Shown in pieces: positions 1 through 10,663 of a stretch of 64,000 nt of DNA; the stretch's first letter is position 1; the number at the start of each line of letters is the position of its first letter. The translations under genes were made by a program, and so were the position numbers. Source of the stretch: Plasmopara viticola (Eukaryota; Oomycota; Peronosporomycetes; Peronosporales; Peronosporaceae); contig MBPM02000025.1 of NCBI GenBank assembly GCA_001695595.3, positions 124,001 through 188,000 on the forward strand. The letters run 5' to 3'. The notes under the pieces were generated by a model. The model saw nothing but the letters and a program-made list of their open reading frames with translations, was not told the DNA's origin and searched no databases.

Positions 1-3000
1 GACGATCTAGCGGTGCTACACTATTTAGCAGGCGTCCACGACGTGTTGACTGCGTTTGAGTCTCACAGCAAAGTATCGAAAACAGATCGTGCTGCTCTGT
101 CTGTCTTGTAAAAGCAGCCATTGTTATTGCACTCAAAGGTGGATTCAACTTTGCCCAAGTCTTTTGCAGGGTATCAAGTATATCTATCGGCTTCGAGGTA
201 GATCCAGGAGTGAATTTGCGAACCATTGTAAAGAGAGCTTCGTCGTCACCAGAGAGATCGAGACACCGCAATGCCCAATCATATTGACCAACGCTTTCAA
301 ATACAATAGCTAGCTGTCGAAACATTTGCGCCATGGTTCCCATTTTTGACGGAAGTTTCGCTGCGTCACTTGACCCGATGGTTACAACGTATTCTTCCAG
401 TGCAGGGTCATGAACGAGGAATACGCGTACAAAGTCCTCCCACTTGTGCGCATCAAAAAATATCGAGCTCAAAGTTGCTCGCGAAAGTGAAGAAGTTCTT
501 TTGTAGTTGGACGATGAGGATGTAGGTCCTATCCCTCCATCTACCGCAATCGTTGCAGACAATTTTTCATGAGAATTGATGAGCGCTTCTAAAACTTTAA
601 GGACTTTATCTTTCCAGCCAAACGTGTGATACGCAGTCGCTAGTACTACATCTGTAATTGGGCACACAGGACGGTCACTTTCGTCATTCATAAGTAAAAA
701 AGCGAGAACTTCACGCTCGAAAACACGACGAAGAGTATGATTGGGAAGTGCAAAGCCTAAAAGAAGCGGCTCACATAACGCCACTGCACGCATCGTCAGT
801 CGACTCGACAGCGTCATTGGATTTGTTATCGCATAGCACAGTCGATCACCACACATGGATACTAGCCGAATGCTCGCCCGAGTACAACTTTGGCACATGT
901 CAGTATGGGTTGCAAGACTGCACAAAAGTCGACTCGTCTCTTTTGAACAGTGGTTTGCCACAGGGGTGACATAGCGCACTTGACCACTAGTAGTGCTGAA
1001 AAGCAGTGTTTGTGAAACCCACAGCAAACTCTCAGGTTCTCCCAAAAGATCATTTTGGCAGTCGTAGACGCGTAGTTGGCACAGCTCAGGAGAAAGCACT
1101 ACAAGACGATGCGTTGTCATGACAGCTAGTAAAAGACGTTGCTGTGAGTCGTACGGTCCTATCTGTGGACACGATGAAGAATTCCACTGGACGTGAAGAA
1201 CACGTTCAGTAGGATTACACGTCCACGATGACGAGCTTTCATTTGGCACCGATAGATCATCTCGACTGAGCACAAGTTGTTCTGAGTGAGCAGAATTCTC
1301 TGACTCGAGAAGATACAGCAGCTTGCAAACCACAACACGTTGGTATGGAGAACTTGGTGAGAGCAATAGCGGTGTGGCAAATACGCGTTGAACGAGCCGA
1401 GTCAATTTGATTTGTTCGTAGCTCGGATCACGTGTTGTCTGAAACGTAATAAAATCCCCGGATTTGGAAAGCACAAGTAGCAGATACGCTTGAGCTTTGG
1501 ATGTTTCATTGTTGTCGACCAATGGGTTCATGCTGAAACAAACATCTCGAGCTTCGTGCTGAAGTGTCCCATTCTTAAACTCGATCGCTGGCAACGAGCT
1601 TAAATTAACCTCTTCATCCTCATCATCTGGACGAGATACCACTTCAGTCGATGCAATCGCACATTTAACCGCCTCGAGGTCCAGAACAACGAATGAAAAC
1701 GACGACAGCTGTGCACAATTTGTGGCTGCGTTTTCCTTTTTTTCGCGCAACTTAATGCACACAGCGGACTGGTATCGATTCCCAAACATTTGCAATGGCA
1801 CGAGTGGGACACCTTGCTCACTTTTCCAGTCTGGAAGTTGATCGCTCAAGCCTACTAATCGACCTGCAATTTGAGAATATTGCTGTAGTTTGAGCACTGG
1901 AGTGCCCTTGGCGCTGACTGTCACGGCTATTTGAAATTGAGATGACGAAATGCTAGTTGGATAGTCATGATATTGCGCGAGGGTCAACTGTGTCGTTGTG
2001 CTAAGTGAAAGGCCTTTTTGAACGTCAATTTCTGTGGTCTTTGATGAATCTTGGAGATCAATGCAAATAACTGATCGACGAGTTAACGTGCTAGCATATA
2101 TTGCAAGCGAATTCTGCCACAATACAATAGCAGTAGCAAGAACGGGAGGTCTCGGTGACTTGTCTAATAATAAATTCGGTTGATTTAGTGCCGTAGAATC
2201 AGCAATATTCCACCAATCGGTCAGAGGACCTCCGTCACTGCTATTGCCACCAGCCCCTCCTCTCGGACTTGTAATTGAACCATCTCCTGTCTTGACAAAC
2301 TCCCAGGCCACAATACCATCGGCCCCAAGTTCAGTTCGATGAGAACGCCAGTGTGCTAATAACACAGGAAGTTGAGCATGGATTGCAATTGTCAAAGCAC
2401 CTGCCAGTCTCGAAAAGTCGGGTGTTTGCGGGCAAGCCCTACGATTCGATCGATAAGTCTTATAAGTATCTTAACAAGATCATAAAGCAGTGATGTAAGC
2501 ACGTACAACGTCGTCGAGGCGACACAAGTGTGAGCTTGGCCATTCATTGTGATCACATCGACACGACGATTTTGATAGCCGGCAACGAGGAACAGATTAC
2601 TGCTGCTTCCGTTTGCACCGCATCCAGTGCACATGCCGATGCAAATTTCTACGACCGGAGATTGTGTCAATTGAACAGCAAATAGCGGGGTTGCAAAACC
2701 AGTAGATTCTTGGCTTTTTCTCGAAGTTCCTGCGTCTACTTCGTCTGATGAAATACTCCATACTTGGATGGTACCATCGTTGCATCCTGAGCTAAGCAAA
2801 TGATTCTCGGTGGAGTATGCCAGTGAGATGACAGAACCCCCACGAAGAGCACTTTTGCGTAAAATTTCACGAGCTGGATGAGGAGAATCAACGCGCGTAA
2901 CGCGAACGTTATTGCTGCCCTCAGCATTGAAAAACAACCATCGATCAGCGCAAAGAGACGTGGCGAGGGCTGTAACCCGACGAATGCCATGCACTTTATC

Positions 3001-3396
3001 GGCGTCCGAAGTGGCTAATAGTACAGAGTCAAAGAGATCCCATACAATAAGAAGGCGCGATTGCAACAGTCCCACGACAAAATGAGAGCCTGCAGGAAGT
3101 ATGAAGTCTACACTACTGGAAACCAACAAGTCGAACGTGATATGACACATCAAAGCTCCAGAATTGACATCCAGTTCTTTCAGTGTGTCTCCTTTGACAA
3201 AGACGATACTACCTCGACTCTACTTCCTTAAACAAATAACGTAAGAAATGAAACCACAAAGTTGACAGGTTAGCTCGAAGCCGTATCGTACCGGGTGAAA
3301 CACCGCTCGTTCAATATAGTGATTGCTATTGCTCGAATTGACAGACTCATCAACCACTACTAATGATGCTTGTCGAGGCACTAGAGATACTACCAT
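1..3396 (-). CDS. TSET/TPLATE-complex WD40 subunit, TWD40-1 (TTRAY1)-like, 3' end beyond window
   Basis: Large WD40/alpha-solenoid protein resembling plant TPLATE-complex TWD40-1 (TSET TTRAY), a COPI-like coat-complex component acting in membrane traffic at the plasma membrane. Exons (minus): 3292-3396, 2507-3219, <1-2438; introns of 72 and 68 nt with GT-AG ends restore one frame, giving 1,085 residues before the sequence runs off the window. Seen: an N-terminal FHP...KELDV propeller strand, a WD motif SGCNDGTIQVWSI, then a VQW...LAVMTTHRLVVLSPE block followed by ESLLWVSQTLLFSTTSG and EPLLLGF, and a solenoid block FRQLAIVFESVGQYDWALRC. The order of these blocks matches TWD40-1 as I know it. 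The ATG at 3396 is the first usable one; an upstream exon is possible because an acceptor-like site precedes it. It lies 139 bp downstream of the TWD40-2-like gene in the same orientation. Alternative: another COPI-derived WD40 protein. Confidence 0.72.
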
Positions 3397-3535
3397 CAAG
3401 AAATGCCTGCGAAACACAAACAAAGCGTCGGATGCCGCCTGCGACTTTTCAGGATTCAAAAAATGACAACCTTTGCTAATGCTTTATCTGTATATTTCTG
3501 CTTTTATAACACGTAAAACTAAGAGCATTCGAAGC

Positions 3536-6500
3536 TTACGAGGTTTCAAGCTTCACACTTGTCGGGGGTCTGATTCCATGTTTCTCAAGAATCGTTCTCC
3601 AAGCTGCAGTTGATCTCTTGACGCTAGTATTCCACTCGGTCAATATCATGTCAGGTGTTGGCATTATTGTCACGGGTGCGCGGCTGAAGGAAGTATTATT
3701 TTTTGCAGCATGAAAAGCAGCTCCCCACTCTTCAGCAGAAGCATACGCTTGGACGAGGAGCTAAATCACAAAGTCGATGGTGCGTTAGAAAAGTGCAGGT
3801 TGTAAGCAATCCATGTTTTGACAAACCTCATCATTTTGAATTAAAGAAGCAATGAAGATGGCATCGTTGTGACGTTTACGTGACAAAAGAGCTACACCGA
3901 AGTGTTGTAGAGATGATTGCATTCCTCCACGACAGAGGGCAATACAAGCGCGCTGCAAAAGCGATGAGCCCTAACAATAGTAGTGGTAATTATGGTGATC
4001 TTCCACACGAGACATCCAAGAATATCAACGCTTACCGTAAGATTGGGTGAATCACACTCTTGGTCAACGAGAGCACCGAGCAAATTCGTCAAGATCTCGA
4101 GCTCGTTATGCTTGATGCACATGTTCACTTTTAGTGACAGCGACAGTGTCGGCAACAGCCGTAAGGCATCCGAGGCATGACCAAAAGCTTCAAAAACAGC
4201 CCCTAACCATTCAGCGGCATCCGGACAAATCGGTTGGGCGAGTGTTGCGGCCTGATCAATCAATCCAGCGGTCACAAGGATGGCACATTGAAGAATTCGG
4301 TTTGATAGGTCGAGAATATGAATTGCTTGCAGGGGGCCTCCTAATATAAGCTTGTGATCGATTACACCAAGAATAGTCGTCGCTCCGGCAGGAAATACCT
4401 TAGAACACAGTTACGATTGCATCAAATGTCAAAAGAGTACATACATCGCGCTGGCTGCTACTTACCAGTGGTCTGGGGAATTGGTTCATATCGTCGTCGC
4501 TCACTTGAGTGGCGCAAGAAGCTTCGTTTAGCACCCATCGCGACGCAAGGGCTATCGTGAAACATCGCGTTCGTGAAATGACACTGCACTTGATTTCGTC
4601 TTCTACACTGAAGAAGAGCGTGTGATGTACCCAGTGCAACGAAAGTGCTGGCGACAGAGTTGGAATCTCATGCAATAACTCAATCGTTGCTGTAGCTTTA
4701 TCTCCATTCTGTTTATTCTCGTTGTTGGTCGTCGTGTGGAAGGAATAAACTTTAATAGAATTCGGATACACGAGCGCACAAAGACTTTGCGTGAAAGTGT
4801 CCCACTCGAGACTGAGCGGGCAATCGACAACAAAGTTTTCAGGAACCTTGTGTAATTCCGTTCTATCTTCTCCGTCGCCTATATCCGAGTTCCATTCGTA
4901 AAACTCCAAATATGTTTTTGTCAGATCTTTAGCAGAGTCTGCCACCTCGACATTTGACGCTGTGGGTGGAGTAGATGGTGACTGTGACGAAGACATCAGC
5001 GTTAGTCTCAAGTCCGCCATTTTTGGAGATGAGATTGCGCTGAGACCAAGCATAAATGACTGTGCGCGCTGGACTCGACTAAGCGAAGCGGGGCTATCCC
5101 GTCCTCTTGTTGCAATTGCACCGCCAGCAAGTGTTACGGAATCAGGGGTAATAAGTTCAGCTACATATTTGACGACACCAAGATACGGGCCTGGAAAAAC
5201 GAAAAGCGCATTGTCTTCGCCGTTTGCAAAACACGTTTCAATAAGCTCAATCTCGGCATCGTCACCTTTCACTTTGTAAATACTCAGTGTCAATGCCCTC
5301 GCGGCAACTCGCTGCTGACGGGCATCCGGCTCGTCAACTGCATTTGTAGCAGATGCTTTGCTCGCTCCGAAGAAAAATCGAGAGCGCTTATTCGGAGCAA
5401 GCGAAGACGACGCAGGATTCGAACGAATGTGCTTGCCAGAAAGCTCTTTATTTGGCTGCGCGGAAAGAAAAGTACATGAAATATGGATACACAGAATTCA
5501 AGGATTCGAAACTTACCGCTAGAACCGCAAATAGGGGTTGCGATGGATGCCATGCGAAGCCAAAAGCGTGCGCCACAAATATTGTTTCTAGGTCAAATGA
5601 TTTCGGTGGCACAGGTTTTTTACCGATTTGTAAAATCTGCTCACATCAAAAAGATAGTTGACACGTTAGCTCATTTCAACTCTAATATAAAGGGATAGAT
5701 TGCAAGCTCACCTCGAGATACCCACTTATCGGAAGAATCGCCGCCAGATAGCCATTTTGCCAGGAGCTATAATGTAATTGAGGAACACGAAGACGCTCGA
5801 CAGTGTTGAGAGCCTCGACTTCGGTCTCATTCCGAAGACTGTGTACTTGCGGCTTTTCGTGTGCATTTTCGCCCAAAACTCGCATTCGAATATCCATTGA
5901 GGAGGGAAAAGCCGCACCTGAAGTACTATTAGAAATATAGATTGGCGTGGGTGCAGCTAAAAAACTAGTCTTGAGAATCAGCAACCCATAGCTTGTAAGG
6001 CAGCACAACATGTCTGGATTTCGAATGCTACTTATAAGAGACAGCGGCTTCAGTTTTTTATTCGGCATCTAAAAATGAAAACGACAAGAGGTTCAATCAA
6101 TGACATCAAATCGTAAAGATATTGTGCCACGGCTTTTACCAGATTAAAAAAGGCTCGAAGATCCTTTGATTCGTGAGTGCTGATGCTTGCGAATTCCGTA
6201 AAGATCGTTGGTACATTGTCCTTCCCACAGTAACGACCTTTAGCTCCAATTTCTGATACAATCAACTAACAAGTGCCCGTCAATAAAGTAATAAACAAAA
6301 AGTTCTTAGGTCGAAACTCACAGCAGAGTTTGAAGCAGAGATCGAAAGTGTCATAAAGGAGTTCTTACGAGACCCAGGTAAAACCACTATACTTTGGAGC
6401 TTGCTGTGTGGAAGAAGTCCAGTGAGCTTGGCGCTGTCAATGCATGGGAGAACAGTCAATTTTATAGCTGCAAGTCTTGAGGAATGCACGATGACGTACG

Positions 6501-7731
6501 GTTTATTGCCGTCTAAGAGTGGAGCAACGTCAAAAAAGAAAAGAGTTCCGTCGCGACAAGCTGCAGTCATCACATCATGGTGCGAATGAAACTTAAGCTC
6601 GTGCACTCCGTTCACCGTGTCAAATTGCCGAAATACGTCTCGAAGCTCCACTTCTGATGTTTTTATGCAATCACAACTTGCATTCGAAGCATTTAATGAA
6701 ACTCGCCACGTTACAACATGGCCATCTACGGTCGCACATGCAAGATGATGCAACTGTGTGCTCGGGCGAGTTTCAGGTCCTGGCAAACTTGCACCTCCGC
6801 TTCTTTTCATCAGTATTGGTGATGTCGTAAGCAGAAGGAGCTGCTGAACATCTACGATGCAACATTGGTCCTGAGCATCAGCGGTAATTAAAGGATATCT
6901 ACTCTACTTGCCAGCATACCTCGCTGCGAGCCACTATCGAGTGTTCCAACAATTTTCGACTGCCATGTGCTCCAGATTCGAATCTTTCCATCCTGGCAAC
7001 CAATTGCCAGCAAGCCTGTTGGCAAAATTGCGATACTACTTGGAAGGCCACGGTGAAGATCTTCCGGGTCGAGATGGTGCACCTACAAAACCAAGATAAT
7101 GAGCTATCTGTCCCTGATAGCAAAGTCTAATCTTACGTACTGCTCCATTCTGGTTGAGATCACAAATCACCATATGCGAGCGCGATAGGATAATTAGCCA
7201 CTCGTCAAAGCATGTGCGGGGTCCTGGCAATTGGGCCGTGCATGCAATGGCTTCATGGTCATAAAACAGCATCTGCAAGCTTAAACGCCGCCGTGGTTTA
7301 ATGAGAGAGGGACCACCAGGAGATAAAAGCCCCTTGGTAGCAGTTGCAGCTCCCTGTACTGATCTCGCCGATGGCGAAGCTGTGGCTCGACTCAATAGCC
7401 CCTTAGCTGCAGTTGCAGGATTAAATCCTCCCGTAACTTCTGCATCTATGGCGTCTTCGCCAGTCTCATAAGCATGTACTTCGTCGTCGTCCAGGACTTG
7501 CGATTCCCCTAGATTAAATTCTGCCACGACGTCACCCGTCTCATAATCCCAGACGACCCCACTGCCTTTTTGCTCAATAGCAGCAATCCAAGGCTTTAAC
7601 GGATGAAAAGTTGCGTCCACGTATGCGCAGGGCTTCTTGTCACTCACCCCAAGTGACATCAGAAGTTCTACACATCCGGCACCACGCTGTAAATCATCAA
7701 AGGACCCTCGAGGCAGAAGCACACCACACAT
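3536..7731 (-). CDS. TSET/TPLATE-complex WD40 subunit, TWD40-2 (TTRAY2)-like
   Basis: Complete ten-exon gene, 1,202 aa, close to the usual 1,200-1,400 aa of the family. Exons (minus): 7141-7731, 6920-7082, 6322-6851, 6140-6265, 5712-6068, 5517-5636, 4466-5455, 4036-4398, 3827-3970, 3536-3760; nine introns of 56-75 nt. Seen: an N-terminal FHPLKPWIAAI...VVWDYETGDVV propeller strand, GLLAIGCQDGKIRIWS, HLACATVDGHVVTWRV and FGFAWHPSQPLFAVLA in the first propeller; ALTLSIYKVKGD opening the second (about residues 690-960); and a C-terminal solenoid with AEWLGAVFEAFGHASDALRLL. This order and the C-terminal block match plant TWD40-2. Expected role: scaffold subunit of a TSET-type coat complex in endocytic traffic. 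The ATG at 7731 follows an in-frame stop. Its start is 108 bp from a divergent Sec7 gene. A general WD40 coat protein is the fallback call. Confidence 0.78.
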
Positions 7732-7839
7732 TTCCGGCTATCGAGGAGATTTGCGTCGCTTCAAGCTCTCTTTACGTAACTTACACATTAAAAGAGTAAA
7801 CTACACTTTAAAAATTATCCTATTGCAAGAAAATAGTTT
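7732..7839. promoter_or_regulatory. 108-bp divergent promoter between TWD40-2-like and Sec7 genes
   Basis: The only sequence between the two opposed start codons, so it should carry both 5' UTRs and the shared core promoter. It is AT-rich, with a TTACGTAACTTACA stretch around 7771-7785. No specific factor site is claimed. Confidence 0.5.
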
Positions 7840-9095
7840 ATGAGCGACACGAAGGAGAATGGCGAGGTTTGCTGTAAATTCAATGCTGTTTTCATGTATA
7901 ACAACTAAATAAGCTATACAATACTTATAGAGCGCCGCGGTGCAGGCTTGCCTCTCGTCGTCGACGAGCCCCTGCGACGCCTCCATATCGCCGTACAACG
8001 CAAGCATTGAGGTGGCTGCTTTCAAAAGGATGATTAAAGCTGACGATTCTTCATCGCCAGAGGAGATTGCCGACTATCTGCACAAAATGCCGCATTTGGA
8101 TCCTAAAACGGTACGCATAGCGCAACTACTTATGCTTTTGGTATAGTACTAATGAAAGCTATTCAACAAGTGTAGGTGGGTAATATTTTAGGCGAACCGG
8201 ATGCCAAGGCGCAGAGTGTGCTTTGTGAATATGCCAATCGTTTTCAGTTTGAAGATGTGGCGTTTGATATCGCTCTTCGCGTGTATCTCGGTAGGTTCGA
8301 GCTGCCCACGGAAGCTCAGAAAATTGATCGAATCCTACAGGCTTTTGCCAAAACTTACTACGCGCGCAATCCGGACAGCATTGAGTGTCCGTCTGAAGAC
8401 GCTGTATACACGTTGGCGTTCTCTGTGTTGCTGCTCAACACGGACGCTCACAATCCAACATTGGCGCGTACATTTAAGATGACTCGGACTGACTTTATCC
8501 GTAACTACCATCGACTAGGGGGAGAAAGTGGTTCGGCAAGGGCAGAGGTGCCGGATTACTACCTTGGACATTGCTACGATGTATTTGTAGCAAATGCCAT
8601 CCAGCGGTTGGAGAGGAAACCAATCGAGCTGTTGCCAGAAGAAGTGGAGCTCGAGTTTCCGGAAACGGCATTGGGATTGGATATTGAGACGTCGTTTGAT
8701 GGCCGCACCGCGATCGTTAAAAAATATACGAACGACCGCCACAGTTACAGCAGCAAACGGCGACGGCAATCTAGTGCATCTTCAACTGCCTCGGTAACAG
8801 CAATCAGTTTTTTTACACCAAATAGTAGCCTATATAAAACGGGAAGCAGCATTTTTTCAGCCATATTTGCGCCAGCAGATCCCGAATCCGAGCTCTCGAT
8901 TGAAGGCTATGTGGTCGTCGCAGTGGGAAACGATAGCACCCGACAGATCGGCTATGCGCTCACACTTTATTTGCTTAAGACGGCACCTCGGCCCGTCCTG
9001 ATTCGATTTTGTGAGCCCAGCGTGTACTATGAGTCTTTGACGTGAATAATCCATTGATTAACGCAGCGGTTTCGTGGCTGAAGCTGAAGCAGTAA
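7840..9095 (+). CDS. Sec7-domain ARF guanine-nucleotide exchange factor with PDZ-like tail
   Basis: Short ARF-GEF of about 356 aa. Exons 7840-7866, 7931-8110, 8176-9010, 9067-9095; introns of 64, 65 and 56 nt. The Sec7 domain spans about residues 35-205: PEEIADYLHKMPHLDPKTVG, then LPTEAQKIDRIL with the catalytic glutamate finger at Glu115, then FSVLLLNTDAHNP with the conserved Asn157 and KMTRTDFIRN. It should catalyse GDP/GTP exchange on ARF GTPases at membranes. A Ser-rich linker leads to a C-terminal half-PDZ-like fold (GYVVVAVGNDSTRQIGYALT...APRPVLIRF). The first exon codes only nine residues and is chosen because it gives the only ATG in frame through a good donor. If the last intron (GTGAGC donor) is retained, the protein instead stops at 9045. 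Divergent from the TWD40-2-like gene, another traffic protein. Confidence 0.85.
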
Positions 9096-9637
9096 CTGCT
9101 GGAGACACGGGATGACGCTATGAAACGTTATCAGCCGCTCTAACAATAATCAGTGGCATTGTCATACGATGCCGTGCTCAAGTCCTTGCTCAGGTGTTAT
9201 TTTGGGGTGACCGACGCATGCGTAGATCAGAATACAGTGATAGAGTCATCCAGTACGCGTTTTTTCTGAGGCAGATACTCTATCCGTTATGTTGCCGCGC
9301 CCAACGGACGCCGTTCACAAGAAATAACAGTAAAACTTGTGCGGCAACAAAGAGAAGTCGCAATTTTAACTAATTTTACAATTACTGAGTGATTGCGACG
9401 TTTCGCGGCTAAAAGCTTCGTTGTTTTTGCTAAACCCATCCAATAAAAACATCCCCTAACTTTAAATTAGAGCTTTAAACGTGGAGGTGGAGATTTAATT
9501 CGAATGCATTGAAGTTTCCGTGACATACCACGTCCAGCCCTCAATCTGGACATGTAGTCGGACTTTCGTGTTGCGGTGCTCAATCCATATCCGTCATTTT
9601 AGAAATTACTTGCCATCGCCACTTGCCAATTTTCATA
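9096..9637. other. Intergenic, no gene seen
   Basis: No supported coding sequence. It should hold the 3' end of the Sec7 gene and the promoter of the next gene. An AT-rich core lies around 9355-9500. Confidence 0.5.
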
Positions 9638-10481
9638 ATGGGTGCGATACTCGTGTGTTTTGGAAATTACGAATCAGGTGCGTTTGGCAAAGTCTGTTGC
9701 ACGCTGTCGCTTAGACCAACGCTACCGTTCACTAGACTTTAGTGATCTTCGACAGCAACGAGAGCGGACGCCTAGCGAATGTTCGCTGCTTGATCGTTTT
9801 CAAAAGCGATGGAGCTGCGGACGCCTCGACGACGAGTGCGAAGACCCTGTCAAGTACGTTCAATGCCAAATATATAAAGTTGTGTTGGCTTATTTGACGA
9901 GTGTATTTATGTGTGCTTAAAGTTGGGATACGTTTTTGCTTCAGGCTAACAGAATGACTGCGTCCTCGGGAAGTCGCATGCTTTCAGCATTCTACAGTCG
10001 CCTATTGGAAGAAAACGATGATTGCGCTTTTTTCTTCGACATTAGAGGCACACGTTTGGAAGGAGCGTACTTGGACCGAGTAGAGTGGCTGAACGACTAC
10101 TTTAAGCCTGATTTTCGCAGGCGAACGCTTTCGATAGAAACTGTGGACTCCTTGGTTAAGTCTTTGGAGCAATACAGCACTAGCAGGGACTGTTTGTCCA
10201 CTACATCTACAATGGTGAGTGAACATGACTACTGGACTTCTTCAGACACGCCATTTCTGTCAGAGAATTGTGCGCACAACCTTTCTCAACGGTCATGTCT
10301 CGGGCGTTGCCTCAGCTTAGGCTGTGTTTACTCAGAAAATAAGTTGCATCGGACACTAACCAGTCCGTACAAACAAGAAGAAGCCTGTTCTGTCAATTGC
10401 CAGCCAATTTGGGACTCTTCATGCCCCAAACTCCGTCAGTGTTCGTCACCCCAGCTGTTTTTAACAATTGCTGCTAGTTAG
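9638..10481 (+). CDS. Conserved-looking protein of unknown function, 245 aa
   Basis: I do not recognise the family. Best model: exons 9638-9677, 9715-9853, 9923-10481, introns of 37 and 69 nt. The ATG at 9638 (start MGAILVCFG) joins through a GTGCGT donor and CTTAG acceptor to the open frame reading QRYRSLDFSDLRQQRERTP. The second splice gives DPVNWDTFLLQANRM, then MLSAFYSRLLEENDDCAFFF and LDRVEWLNDYFKPDF. The body looks like ordinary protein, and the last 80 residues are Cys/Ser-rich and probably disordered. The 37-nt intron is shorter than any other in the window, so the 5' end is the weak point. Without it there is no in-frame ATG. Convergent with the MAP kinase gene, 182 bp away. Confidence 0.45.
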
Positions 10482-10663
10482 AGTTTTTAAATATACTTTT
10501 ACTACATGTACGTGTAGTATTCAGCGTCAAGTGAGGTGACAAGGTCCATCTTTGTAAACAATCAAGTAGTAGTCGAACTGATCACACGAAGCACTATTAT
10601 TGAATTCGTCCTCGAAGGCGTTTTACATGACATGACTCACACTTCATTGCTAGCTAGCTCTTT

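Noticed and set aside
1..7731. One giant WD40 gene covering both TSET-like regions
   Set aside because: The upstream gene ends in a clean TAA at 3536-3538 after a complete C-terminal block, and the downstream frame has its own start and propeller opening. Two genes fit better.
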